Shown: positions 1-6,489 of the stretch, piece by piece
Position numbering within the stretch: position 1 is the stretch's first letter
Layout: every line of letters begins with the position of its first letter
IMG/VR virus record: IMGVR_UViG_3300033894_000047
Location: 1 to 23,484 of that record
DNA length: 23,484 nt
Source: a virus
Reading direction: 5' to 3' (one strand)
Notes under the pieces: generated by a model
Databases searched by the model: none
Seen by the model: the letters and a program-made list of their open reading frames with translations, nothing else
What the model was told of the DNA's origin: nothing
Made by a program: the position numbers and the translations under genes

Positions 1-77
1 AGGAAGTCCCGGAAGGGGGCGGGGATGACCACCCGCCCTTTGTCGTCCAGGCTGTACTGGTACTCGCCGAAGGGCAT
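1..77 (-). CDS. mraZ: MraZ transcriptional regulator, N-terminal part (runs off the window)
   Basis: The minus strand from the ATG at 77 reads MPFGEY, then QYSLDDKGRVVIP, then APFRDFL, and leaves the window at residue 25. This is the signature start of MraZ, the SpoVT/AbrB-type regulator that heads the division and cell-wall (dcw) cluster in most bacteria. MraZ is known to bind TGGG direct repeats in its own promoter, and such repeats lie upstream at 189-225. It is a host gene and marks the left chromosomal flank of the prophage. The gene is partial only because the window ends. Confidence 0.9.
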   Translation of the reverse strand, partial: MPFGEYQYSLDDKGRVVIPAPFRDF

Positions 78-155
78 CTCCCACCCGCTCCCACCTCCGC
101 GGGGGCCGGCCAAGGTGGCTCGGGAAAGTGTGGGCCGTGCCCGGGCGGGGCTTTC

Positions 156-171
156 GCCGGGGAGTATACCA
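156..171 (-). promoter_or_regulatory. mraZ promoter, extended -10
   Basis: On the minus strand TGGTATACT (171 to 163) is a good extended -10 box, about 85 nt upstream of the mraZ ATG. No clear -35 is seen, which an extended -10 tolerates. The start point (~156) is inferred. Confidence 0.5.
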
Positions 172-188
172 CGCAACCCCCACAGATT

Positions 189-225
189 TCCACTACCTCC
201 CACCTTGGTCCCACCTACCACCCAC
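189..225 (-). promoter_or_regulatory. MraZ box array
   Basis: The minus strand carries TGGGT, TGGGA, TGGGA and TGGAA at about 11, 11 and 10 bp intervals, just upstream of the extended -10. Direct TGGGN repeats at helical spacing are the known MraZ operator, so this is probably the autoregulatory site of mraZ and the dcw operon. Confidence 0.7.
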
Positions 226-234
226 CCCTCGGGC

Positions 235-264
235 GAAAAAAATCCCCGAGCCTGCGCTCGGGGG
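235..264 (-). terminator. Intrinsic terminator of rnpB (minus strand)
   Basis: The minus strand has CCCCGAG-CGCAGG-CTCGGGG (263 to 244) followed by a T run at 242 to 236. It lies directly after the rnpB 3' end and before the MraZ boxes. Confidence 0.8.
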
Positions 265-309
265 CCCCAGGATAGGGCGTAAGCCGGGTTCTGTTTTACG
301 CGGTCATCT
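265..309 (-). ncRNA. rnpB: 3'-terminal fragment of RNase P RNA
   Basis: The minus strand reads GATGACCGCG, then TAAAACAGAACCCGGCTTA, then CGCCCTATCCTGGGG. ACAGAACCCGGCTTA is the nearly invariant 3' end of bacterial type A RNase P RNA. The final CGCCC...CCTGGGG is exactly complementary to CCCCAGG..GGGCG at 23331-23343, the 5' strand of helix P1, so both pieces belong to the same RNA. Only about 45 nt remain. Recognisable rnpB sequence stops around 309, where the phage terminus begins. A complete gene in this orientation would continue to the right on the minus strand, but it does not. Confidence 0.85.
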
Positions 310-600
310 TGTAAGCGAGCATGCTTTAAGTTAGTTGGTTTAAGACCCGGGAAAAGGCGGCAATAGGCGGGAAAAGGCGGTGAGAAACGCGAAAACAGGC
401 GGCGGCGAGGCGGCAAAAAGCGGCGGCACCCGGAAAGGGGGGTGCGTCATGCTTTTGGTAAGAAAGTGCCGGTCAGCCCGTGCTGAAGGCAAAAACACGC
501 TGTCTACAACGGCAAAGTGCGATGAAGAAGGGCTGACTCTCAAAAGTATTAACTAAGTCCGAGTATGCTTTAGGTAAGAAAAGAGCATGCTCCAGGTAAG
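310..600 (+). repeat. Phage terminus with four transposase-site-like direct repeats
   Basis: A 15-bp motif, consensus (C/T)ATGCTTTAGGTAAG, occurs in the same orientation at 320-334 (CATGCTTTAAGTTAG), 448-462 (CATGCTTTTGGTAAG), 564-578 (TATGCTTTAGGTAAG) and 586-600 (CATGCTCCAGGTAAG). Spacings are 128, 116 and 22 bp. The terminus itself starts with TG, as Mu ends do. Mu ends contain three transposase sites per end with unequal spacing, so by position and pattern these are the best candidates for the binding sites of the transposase encoded at 8911. Binding is inferred. Confidence 0.65.
351..423. repeat. Helically phased AAAAGGCGG tracts
   Basis: AGGCGG, mostly preceded by short A tracts, starts at 355, 365, 375, 397 and 408, a spacing of 10, 10, 22 and 11 bp. 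The array fills the gap between the first two transposase-site-like repeats. Phased A tracts tend to bend DNA, and in Mu the equivalent spacer is bent by HU. A bend-assisting role is inference. Confidence 0.45.
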
Positions 601-859
601 TGACAAAAAGCTAGTTCAGACCGGCAAAAACTGCTACGGACTTGACATAGAAGGGCTAATATTCAATGAGAGAAGAAAACCCGCATCAAAAAGGCATAAA
701 GGCGGTTTATGCATCTTAATGCTGTCTAGTAGACAGCGTGGCCTAAAGGCCAAGGGGGTGAGTAGACACCGTAGACAGCATCGGTGGATCGCCACGGAGG
801 CCCTTTTGGACGGCATTATTCACACTTTGCATAGTAGTAGACAGCGTGACGCTGTCTAC
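497..859. repeat. GTAGACAGCGT repeat cluster with perfect palindrome
   Basis: The 11-mer GTAGACAGCGT, or its complement, occurs complete at 497-507 (minus), 729-739 (plus), 837-847 (plus) and 849-859 (minus). Shorter copies lie at 721-728, 762-768 and 771-779. The last two full copies form a perfect 23-bp palindrome with an 11-bp arm and one central base. The copies at 721-737 form a second palindrome. No gene is convincing here and the region is much AT-richer than its surroundings. It looks like a binding-site array (enhancer, operator or iteron-like); the ligand is unknown. Confidence 0.6.
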
Positions 860-1041
860 CGGTCAAAACTAAACATAGCCTGCCAGTATGCAAATCTACC
901 TCTCATGAAAAGCGCTATAATTTTTGCCCCTCTCCTCCCCGGCACCATCCTCCCCTGACCCGGGGCTGGCCCGAGGGGCACTAGAAGGAGCCGCGGCCGG
1001 GCTACCGGCCCGCCTGGCGCGGGTCCTGGGCCTAGAGGAGG
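860..1041. other. Non-coding stretch, no gene seen
   Basis: No supported gene lies between the repeat cluster and the degenerate ORFs at 1042-1273. TATAAT-like bases occur near 915 without a matching -35. GC-rich dyads such as GGCCGG-gcta-CCGGCC near 997-1012 and a GGAGG...CCTCC dyad near 1035-1055 are visible, but neither has a proper T tail. Confidence 0.4.
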
Positions 1042-1129
1042 TCAAAAATCCTCCTTTGACTGGCTTTGCTTCCCCCCGTACTCCTTCAGCGCCGCCCTAA
1101 AAGCCTGCCGCGCGTACTTTTCCTCCGCC

Positions 1130-1273
1130 TCATTGCGGCACACCCACTCTGGCTAGCTCTGGAGCTATCTTGTGGTCCGCCACCCTCTTGTGGTAGACTT
1201 GTTGTGGTAGACTTGAGGTGTACTCCACTCGGGCGGCGGGGTGCTCCCACACCCCGCTAAGTGCTTTTCTCAT
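1130..1273 (-). CDS. Small ORF of unknown function, possibly degenerate
   Basis: ATG at 1273 follows a good ribosome site (AGGAGG, 6 nt upstream) just after the chaperone extension and opens 47 codons ending in TGA at 1130. The protein begins MRKALSGVWEHPAARVEY and is not recognised. In another frame the next 110 bases (1042-1152) stay open and look more like coding sequence (CRNEAEEKYARQAFRAALKE), but they are preceded by two TAG codons. Together they suggest the remnant of a frameshifted gene at the place where a tape-measure gene would be expected. It contains a 13-bp direct repeat (AAGTCTACCACAA). Confidence 0.3.
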   Translation of the reverse strand: MRKALSGVWEHPAARVEYTSSLPQQVYHKRVADHKIAPELARVGVPQ

Positions 1274-1318
1274 ACCGCTTCCTCCTGAAGCTCCTGTTTA
1301 GGCGAAGCCCCCGGGCCT

Positions 1319-1728
1319 TTACCCGGGGGTCTTGGCCTGGAGGTAGCGCTTCTCCAACCAGACGGCCTGGTGGGCGAGCTCTAGGAAGGCCTCAAAGTCC
1401 TCCGGGGGTTCGCGGTGGAGCCAGTGGCGGATGAGGGCCTGGAGCTGGGCGATGGGCGGGAGGTCGGCGTCCAGGCTCCTCAGGCGGTCGGGAAACCCAA
1501 AAGCTCCAGGATCCCGTTCGCCGCCTGGAGGGCGAGGCCGGGCTTCTCCTCCAAGAGGGCCTTCCAGGCCTCGGGCTCCTCGGCGAGCTCGGCGGTGAAC
1601 TCAATGGCGGCGCTCACCGGGGCCCGGGAGATGCGGGCGGTGAGGCGGTTGATCTGGTCCACGGTGGGGCGCTTGAAGGCGAAGCGCCGGCCCCCGTGCT
1701 CAAGCGTGTAGAAGGGCTTCTTCTCCAT
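1319..1728 (-). CDS. Tail assembly chaperone, -1 frameshift (GT-type) product
   Basis: If ribosomes slip -1 at TTTGGGTTTCCCG (1501 to 1489), translation avoids the TGA at 1480 and continues DRLRSLDADLPPIAQLQALI and so on to TAA at 1319. That adds 56 residues, for a fusion of about 136. The extension is a clean high-GC reading frame with no start of its own. It ends just before the next ribosome site. Long-tailed phages, including Mu at gp41, make a short and a frameshifted chaperone that together load the tape measure for tail assembly. The position after the tube gene fits exactly. No pseudoknot was identified. Confidence 0.75.
1480..1728 (-). CDS. Tail assembly chaperone, short (G-type) product, gp41-like
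   Basis: The protein is 82 residues (MEKKPFYTLEHGGRRFAF ...), acidic and helical after residue 25, ending LLGFPTA. It follows the tail tube by 9 nt and lies on the same minus-strand late transcript. Size, position after the tube, and the slippery site at its 3' end identify it as the short chaperone form of a Mu/lambda-like tail module. Sequence similarity to a specific family is not obvious by eye, so the call rests on context and the frameshift. Its normal partner, the tape measure, is missing downstream. Confidence 0.75.
   Translation of the reverse strand: MEKKPFYTLEHGGRRFAFKRPTVDQINRLTARISRAPVSAAIEFTAELAEEPEAWKALLEEKPGLALQAANGILELLGFPTA
1489..1501 (-). promoter_or_regulatory. Programmed -1 frameshift site, three overlapping slippery heptamers
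   Basis: In the zero frame the minus strand reads CTT TTG GGT TTC CCG. T-TTG-GGT, G-GGT-TTC and T-TTC-CCG are each of the X-XXY-YYZ form, so slippage is possible at three successive codon pairs, all leading to the same -1 frame. Confidence 0.75.
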
Positions 1729-1737
1729 CCCTCACCC

Positions 1738-2151
1738 CTAGCTGTGCTCCACGCCGCCCAGGACGGTGAACTCCAGCTCCACCGTGACCTTCTCGGTGTC
1801 CTGCTCCACGCCGCCGAAGGAGCGCTTGGTGAAGAGGCAGTCCTTGAGGGTGTCGGTGACGGTCGCCGTGCCCTTGTCGTAGGAGACCACGATGTCAAAG
1901 GGCTCCAGCTTGAAGACGTTCCCCTCGGGGGCGGCGGCCCGGAGGCGGTCGTACTCCTCGCGGAGGAGGGTGAGCTTCCCCGAGCCCTCGTAGTTCCCCT
2001 TGGTGTAGCCCCTGGGCGTGCGCCCCTTGCCGAAGATGGCGTTGACCTTCTCGGAGTCCTCGTAGTCAATGGAGAGGACGTCGGCCAGGGGCACGCCCTT
2101 CACCTGGATGCTGATGTGCTCCCAGTCATAGTAGCGGCCGTTGATGGGCAT
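1738..2151 (-). CDS. Phage tail tube protein (Mu M-like)
   Basis: The protein is 137 residues and starts MPINGRYYDWEHISIQVKG. It contains the tube-family pattern of an initial strand, a KGVPL/SIDY turn, GRTPRGYTKGNYEGSGKLTL in the middle and a long beta-rich C-terminus (ATVTDTLKDC ... VTVELEFTVLGGVEHS). In Mu the tube gene M directly follows the sheath gene L, and the same order and 11-nt spacing are seen here. The protein would polymerise as the inner tube of a contractile tail. Confidence 0.85.
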   Translation of the reverse strand: MPINGRYYDWEHISIQVKGVPLADVLSIDYEDSEKVNAIFGKGRTPRGYTKGNYEGSGKLTLLREEYDRLRAAAPEGNVFKLEPFDIVVSYDKGTATVTDTLKDCLFTKRSFGGVEQDTEKVTVELEFTVLGGVEHS

Positions 2152-2162
2152 GTCTTACCTCC

Positions 2163-3584
2163 TCACGCCTTGGCCTGGGCCAGGAAGGGGTTCTCAAAGC
2201 CGATGTCCAAGGTTATCTCCCTGAGATAGCCCAAGGGGACGACCCGCACCTGCAGGAGGAGGGTGCGGGAGGCCAGGATGTCCTGGCCCGGGGGCACCAC
2301 CACCCGGCCCCGGGCGATCTCCCCCAGGGACTGCATGACCCGGAGAGGGGTGTTGGCCCGGGCGATGAGGCTGGCCAGGGAGGCGTTCAGGTCCGTGGGG
2401 TCCACGTGCCACTGCACGAAGTCCAGGAGGGCCTGGCGGACCTGGGTGACCGCCTTGTCCATGACCCTCCGGTTCTGGACGGTGGCGTAGTCGCTGGTGG
2501 GGGGCGCCGCCATGCGGCCCTCCACCAGGTAGACCCCGTCCCGCCCGATGAGCCGGTAGACGGTGGTGAAGCCGGCCGTGTCCAGGGCCAGGGCGTGGGC
2601 GTTGTTGAAGAGGCTCTTCTTGCCGTAGTCCGTCTGCACGAAGGGGGCCACGGCCACCACGCCTGGGAGGGGCCCCAGCTGGACCCAGGCGGGGGAGACG
2701 TGGACCCGGTTCCGGGAGATCCGGGCCCCCACCCGGGAGGCCAGGCTCTGGACCTCCAGCCTCCCGCTGAGGGTGTCCACCACCTCCCCCCAGGCGGCCA
2801 CGATCATGACCCGCTTGGAGGTGAAGCCCCCCTTCTCCGCGAGCCTGGCGTTCACCCAGGCGTCCGCGTCGTTGCCCGGGGCCGCGGTCTCGGTGAGGAA
2901 CCAGATGTAGCGGAACTGATTCTCCGCCTCCGTGGCCAGGGCGTCCAGGGCGGCCCACATGGCGGCGTCGGTGGGCTGGGCCACCTGGATGTACTCGTAG
3001 AGGATGGGGGCGTTGAGGGCCTCCCGCACGGCGGCCTGGACGCTGGAGACGCTGGCCCTGGGGGCGGTGGCCTGGAAGCGGTAGACCGCCCCCGCGGTGT
3101 AGGTGCCGGTGCCGAAGTTCAAGGTGAGCCCGGTGCCGGGGAGGGTGTAGCTGGCGGTGGTGACGATCTCGGCGCTCACGGTGTCCCCGCCGTCCAGGCT
3201 GTAGGTGAAGGTGGCGGTGCCCACGGCCCCGCCCCGGACGATCCGCACCACGATCTCGTAGGCGTCCAGGGGGCTTCCGCTCACGCTCACGGCGGGGGAG
3301 GCGGGGTTGGCGCTGTCGGCGGTGACGCTGCCCGCGATGTCCCCCACGGCCCGCACCGCGTAGACCTGGCCGCCTCCGTAAGCCAGCTGGTCGGCCACGG
3401 CCCGGGCCAGGGGGCCGGTGCCGAGGAAGGTGGGCACCTGGGAGAGGTCGGAGAGGCCCACCACCTGGTTCACGGGCCCCTTGGAGGAGACCCCCACCAC
3501 CACCCGCTGGCCGTCCCCGCTGGGGGCCACGATGCCCAAGCCCCCGTCCTGGATCTCGGGGTATACTCCTGGCAGTCTAGCCAC
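2163..3584 (-). CDS. Phage tail sheath protein (Mu L-like)
   Basis: The protein is 473 residues. GTG at 3584 is chosen because of the GGAGGTG ribosome site 4 nt upstream, and it gives VARLPGVYPEIQDGGLG. The N-terminal PGVYPE motif, an Ig-like insertion around residues 100-170 (DAYEIVVRIVRGGAVGTATF), the central MIVAAWGEVV region and the C-terminal LASLIARANTPLRVMQSLGE part are typical of contractile tail sheaths of the Mu L family. Presence of a sheath makes this a myovirus-type tail. It sits between a small unknown gene and the tube gene in the minus-strand late operon. Confidence 0.9.
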   Translation of the reverse strand: MARLPGVYPEIQDGGLGIVAPSGDGQRVVVGVSSKGPVNQVVGLSDLSQVPTFLGTGPLARAVADQLAYGGGQVYAVRAVGDIAGSVTADSANPASPAVSVSGSPLDAYEIVVRIVRGGAVGTATFTYSLDGGDTVSAEIVTTASYTLPGTGLTLNFGTGTYTAGAVYRFQATAPRASVSSVQAAVREALNAPILYEYIQVAQPTDAAMWAALDALATEAENQFRYIWFLTETAAPGNDADAWVNARLAEKGGFTSKRVMIVAAWGEVVDTLSGRLEVQSLASRVGARISRNRVHVSPAWVQLGPLPGVVAVAPFVQTDYGKKSLFNNAHALALDTAGFTTVYRLIGRDGVYLVEGRMAAPPTSDYATVQNRRVMDKAVTQVRQALLDFVQWHVDPTDLNASLASLIARANTPLRVMQSLGEIARGRVVVPPGQDILASRTLLLQVRVVPLGYLREITLDIGFENPFLAQAKA

Positions 3585-3594
3585 GCTTCACCTC

Positions 3595-3801
3595 CTACTC
3601 CTTGGCCGTGGGCCCCTGGAGGAACTCCCTCAGGGCCCGCTCAAACTGGGCCCGGGAGACCCGGGTCCCCACGGCCCAGCCCATCCGCACCCGGAGGCCT
3701 GCCAGGGCCCAGGGCTCCACCTTGAGGAGCTCGGCGAGCTCCTCCACGGTGGGGTCGGGCTGGATCTCCTTGTCCTCCACTTCCTTGGTCTCCTTGGGCA
3801 T
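3595..3801 (-). CDS. Small protein of unknown function before the sheath gene
   Basis: The protein is 68 residues, beginning MPKETKEVEDKEIQPDP, with an acidic N-terminus followed by a helical domain (VEELAELLKVEPWALAGLRV ... FERALREFL). GGAGGTG precedes the ATG. In Mu a small gene (gp38) occupies this place between gp37 and the sheath, but I see no convincing similarity to it. The helical part, with Trp followed by MGW, resembles small N-terminal domains seen in other Mu-like phage proteins. Function is unknown. Confidence 0.65.
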   Translation of the reverse strand: MPKETKEVEDKEIQPDPTVEELAELLKVEPWALAGLRVRMGWAVGTRVSRAQFERALREFLQGPTAKE

Positions 3802-3802
3802 G

Positions 3803-4288
3803 TCACACCTCCTCTACGAGCCCTTCCACCTCCACCGCCACGGGCACCCAGTCCACCCCCTCCAGGAGGTAGACCTCCACGGGGATCTCCAGGGCGAGCC
3901 CGTTTTCGGGGAGGAGGAAGCCCTCCTCGTCCTGATACGAGAGCGCGATCTCGTCCAGCTTGGCCTGATAGGACCCCCCGGCTTCCAAGGGGGTGTGCCA
4001 GAGATAGAGGAGTACCCCCACCAGGAGGCGGTCCAGCTCCTCCTGGCTTCGGGCATAGAGTTCCAGGCGGGCCCGCACGAGCCCGCGATACAGGGTCCGG
4101 GTGGTGCGCTCGGGCCCCGCCTGCACCCGGCTCCCGTCCCGCCGCAGGCTCCCCGAGGTGAGGGCGAGGAGGGCGGCGGGCACCGTTCGGTAGGCCTCCT
4201 CGCGGCTCCGGCGCACGAGGACCCGGGTCCGGGGAAGCCCGGCGTGGACGCAGGCCTCGGTGAGGTAGGCGAGCACGGGGGCGGTCAT
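3803..4288 (-). CDS. Mu gp37-like head-tail joining protein
   Basis: The protein is 161 residues. The start is the ATG at 4288, which overlaps the TGA of the preceding gpG-like gene by 3 bases; a longer TTG start would overlap more. The protein (MTAPVLAYLTEACVHAGLPR ... LLYLWHTPLEAGGSYQAKLDEIALSY) matches in size and position the gp37/DUF1834-type proteins of Mu-like phages, which precede the sheath and are thought to act at the tail terminus. Assignment rests mainly on order and general pattern. Confidence 0.65.
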   Translation of the reverse strand: MTAPVLAYLTEACVHAGLPRTRVLVRRSREEAYRTVPAALLALTSGSLRRDGSRVQAGPERTTRTLYRGLVRARLELYARSQEELDRLLVGVLLYLWHTPLEAGGSYQAKLDEIALSYQDEEGFLLPENGLALEIPVEVYLLEGVDWVPVAVEVEGLVEEV

Positions 4289-4770
4289 CTCCGGGAAAGC
4301 CAATCCAAGAGGAGGGCCTCGGCCTCCCGGCGGTCCTCCTCGGTGAGGCCCAGGAACGGCCGGGCGGGGATGCGCACCTTCCTCCCCCGGCCCGCCCTTC
4401 CCCCGAACTGGTGGATGGCGGCGTAGACTAGGTTGGTGCCCACGGCGATGGCGTTCCCCGCGACCTTCCAGCCGATGGAGGCCTTGAGGCGTCCGGTGCG
4501 GATGAGGGGCTTCCGCAGGGCCACGCGCCGCTGGGCCCGGGCGGAGAGGCCTCCCTTGGCGCGGTCCCGGCCCACCTCCCCGAGGAGGGTGGCCGGGGAG
4601 AGGGGCGGCCAGGGCCGGCCGTCCGGCCCCCGGCTCTCCTCGAAGCGGCGCTGGGTGCGGGCGTGGACGCCCTCGGCCACCGCCCGCTTCACCGCCTCGG
4701 GGACGCCCCCGGAGAGGCGGTGGAGGTGCCGGTGGAGGTCCCGCCAGTCCCCCCTAAGCCGCACGCCCAT
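4285..4770 (-). CDS. Phage virion morphogenesis protein (Mu gpG/tail completion-like)
   Basis: The protein is 161 residues and basic. Diagnostic features are ESRGPDGRPWPPLSPATL at residues ~44-62, LIRTGRLKASI in the middle, YAAIHQFGG and the C-terminal IPARPFLGLTEED. These are the hallmarks of the phage virion morphogenesis (tail completion) family, which includes Mu G and P2 S. It would act in head-tail completion. It overlaps the adjacent genes by one base (upstream) and four bases (downstream), consistent with translational coupling. Confidence 0.85.
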   Translation of the reverse strand: MGVRLRGDWRDLHRHLHRLSGGVPEAVKRAVAEGVHARTQRRFEESRGPDGRPWPPLSPATLLGEVGRDRAKGGLSARAQRRVALRKPLIRTGRLKASIGWKVAGNAIAVGTNLVYAAIHQFGGRAGRGRKVRIPARPFLGLTEEDRREAEALLLDWLSRR

Positions 4771-5207
4771 CAGAAGTCCTCCAGGCTCTCCCGGCTGAAG
4801 GTCCTCTTGCCCTGGACCTTCGCCCCGCCCTTGGGCTGGGCCGGGGCGGAGGCTGGGGGAAGGGGGAGGCTGGCCTTGCCCAGGGCCACGTCCTTGAGGA
4901 AGGCCACCGCGTCCCGGTACCGCTGGAGGAGGACCTCGTCGGCGGTGCCGGGTCGGATGCCCCGCCTGAGGGCGAGCCGGTAGACGGCGATGTCCAGCGC
5001 CTTGGCCCGCAGCACCTCGGGCAGGGCGGGGAGGGGGAGGGCGTAGCGCTGGGCCAGGTAGCTCTCCACCTCGCCCCAGGCCTCCCTGAGGGCGGCCTGG
5101 GCCCGGGCCTCCCCCTCCGGGGTGAGGACCCCCGCCCCCTCCTCGTCCACCAGGTAGAGGAGGGTGTCCAGGGGGAGGGCGTGGCGGAGGTCCTCTAGGG
5201 TGATCAT
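4770..5207 (-). CDS. Mu gp36-like protein (DUF1320 type)
   Basis: The protein is 145 residues. The start is the ATG at 5207, sharing one base with the stop of the capsid gene. MITLEDLRHALPLDTLLYLV, the central EVESYLAQRYALPL and KALDIAVYRLALRRG followed by RYRDAVAFLKDVALGK are the conserved blocks of the DUF1320/gp36 family, found right after the major capsid gene in Mu-like phages and probably forming a head-tail connector. The last ~25 residues are a Pro/Ala/Gly-rich tail. Confidence 0.85.
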   Translation of the reverse strand: MITLEDLRHALPLDTLLYLVDEEGAGVLTPEGEARAQAALREAWGEVESYLAQRYALPLPALPEVLRAKALDIAVYRLALRRGIRPGTADEVLLQRYRDAVAFLKDVALGKASLPLPPASAPAQPKGGAKVQGKRTFSRESLEDF

Positions 5208-6103
5208 CAGGAGCCGGCGCCGGTGGAGCCGTAGGCCAGCTGCCAGTAGAGGTAGCCTACGGCCTTGCGCTCGTACACGCCGAAGACGTACTCGTTGTGG
5301 CGGAAGACGTGGTCGTCCTCGGGGTCGGTCTTGGCCACCCACTCGGGGTCCATGCGCCGCTGCAGGATGAGGGGCTTGATGGGCCGCGAGCCGTCCACCA
5401 GGAACCAGTGGCCGGCGTAGCTGTCCACCAGCCACGGGTTGACCACGACCTCGGCCGCCCCGTAGTCGGGGTTGGCCCCCCCGTTGGGCAGGGTCGGGAC
5501 CCCCACGATCTCCGTGGCGGTGGGGGCCAGCTGGGGGCCCACGATGAGGAGCGGGCGGTCCAGGAAGAAGCCCAGGGGGTAGCCCCGGCTGTCCTGGAGG
5601 CTGCGCATTCCGGCCAGGGCGGCCCGGAAGCTCTCACGGGTGAGGGGGTTGGTGCCGGCGTTCTGGTAGTTCTTCTTGCCCACCCGGTGGGTGCCGAAGA
5701 AGTTGGCGCCATCGGGCCCCTGGGCGCTGAAGCCCTTGAGGAGGAGCTGGGTCACCAGGTAGTCATCGTGTTGCGCCCAGCGGAAGGCGTACTCGCGGGC
5801 GTTGGCGCCCACCTGGTCCAGGAGGTCGTCCTCCACGTCCTTGCGGGCGATGGCGAAGGTCATCTCCCAGTCGGCGTTCTCCAGGTTGACCGTCTTGAGG
5901 CTCAGGTTCTGGACCTGGCGCTCCCCCTTCCACTCCCGCATGGTGGGGAAGTCCTCCAGCCAGGTGTAAGTGCCCACCCTCCCTTCCGTCCTGGACTCCA
6001 GGGCGATCCTGTTCCAGAAGGGGCGGTACTCCTCCCGGGCCTGGAAGACCAGGGCCCGGAGGGAGCGGGAGAGGGCGTTGAGGTTCTCCCTGTTGAGCAG
6101 CAT
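5207..6103 (-). CDS. Major capsid protein (Mu T-like)
   Basis: The protein is 298 residues from the ATG at 6103, which overlaps the stop of the decoration gene (TGATG). It starts MLLNRENLNALSRSLRALVF, and features such as YTWLEDFPTMREWKGERQ, DWEMTFAIARKDVEDD, the central FSAQGPDGANFFGTHR and the C-terminal YVFGVYERKAVGYLYWQLAY are characteristic of Mu gpT major head subunits. Length is close to that of Mu T (~305). It assembles the icosahedral shell after scaffold/protease removal. Two Gly-Val starts upstream (6109, 6106) are less likely. Confidence 0.92.
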   Translation of the reverse strand: MLLNRENLNALSRSLRALVFQAREEYRPFWNRIALESRTEGRVGTYTWLEDFPTMREWKGERQVQNLSLKTVNLENADWEMTFAIARKDVEDDLLDQVGANAREYAFRWAQHDDYLVTQLLLKGFSAQGPDGANFFGTHRVGKKNYQNAGTNPLTRESFRAALAGMRSLQDSRGYPLGFFLDRPLLIVGPQLAPTATEIVGVPTLPNGGANPDYGAAEVVVNPWLVDSYAGHWFLVDGSRPIKPLILQRRMDPEWVAKTDPEDDHVFRHNEYVFGVYERKAVGYLYWQLAYGSTGAGS

Positions 6104-6486
6104 CACCACACCTCCACCCAGACGTAGCTTCCGTCTACCCGGAGGGCCCGGCCCGCCTTGGAGCGGCCCGTGCCCCCTTTGGCCACGGTGTTGGGCCCGG
6201 TGGCGTAGACGTCCTTCCCCAGCTCCGTGGCCCCCACCGGGTCGGCGGGGTCGTTCTCAAACCGGAACACCCCGCGCCGCACCAGGACCTCCTTGGCCCC
6301 GTCGGCGCCCCCGGTGTTGTCCACGGTCTCCTGGGCCACGCCCAGGGCGATCTTGCCGGTGCCAGGCCCGGCCTCCTCGGCGTAGCCCCCCGAGACCATG
6401 ACCAGCGCCCCCTGCCGGATGCGGGCGTTGGCCCGGACCGGCAGGGCGATCAGGTACTCGTCTAACCAGCGCTCGGTGTCAAACAT
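6103..6486 (-). CDS. Capsid decoration-type protein
   Basis: The protein is 127 residues and lies between the protease/scaffold and the major capsid genes, the usual place of decoration or cement proteins. MFDTERWLDEYLIALPVRAN is followed by a glycine-rich beta region with RRGVFRFENDPADPV, DVYATGPNTV and the ending GSYVWVEVW, a pattern like small DUF2190-type capsid cement proteins. Its stop overlaps the next start. Confidence 0.65.
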   Translation of the reverse strand: MFDTERWLDEYLIALPVRANARIRQGALVMVSGGYAEEAGPGTGKIALGVAQETVDNTGGADGAKEVLVRRGVFRFENDPADPVGATELGKDVYATGPNTVAKGGTGRSKAGRALRVDGSYVWVEVW

Positions 6487-6489
6487 ACG

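Noticed and set aside
587-958. 123-codon open frame in the left terminal region
   Set aside because: It runs through the palindromic repeats, has atypical composition, no ribosome site and no protein-like pattern.
2406-3725. 439-codon plus-strand frame opposite the sheath gene
   Set aside because: Gly/His/Val-rich antisense shadow of a clearly recognisable sheath protein.
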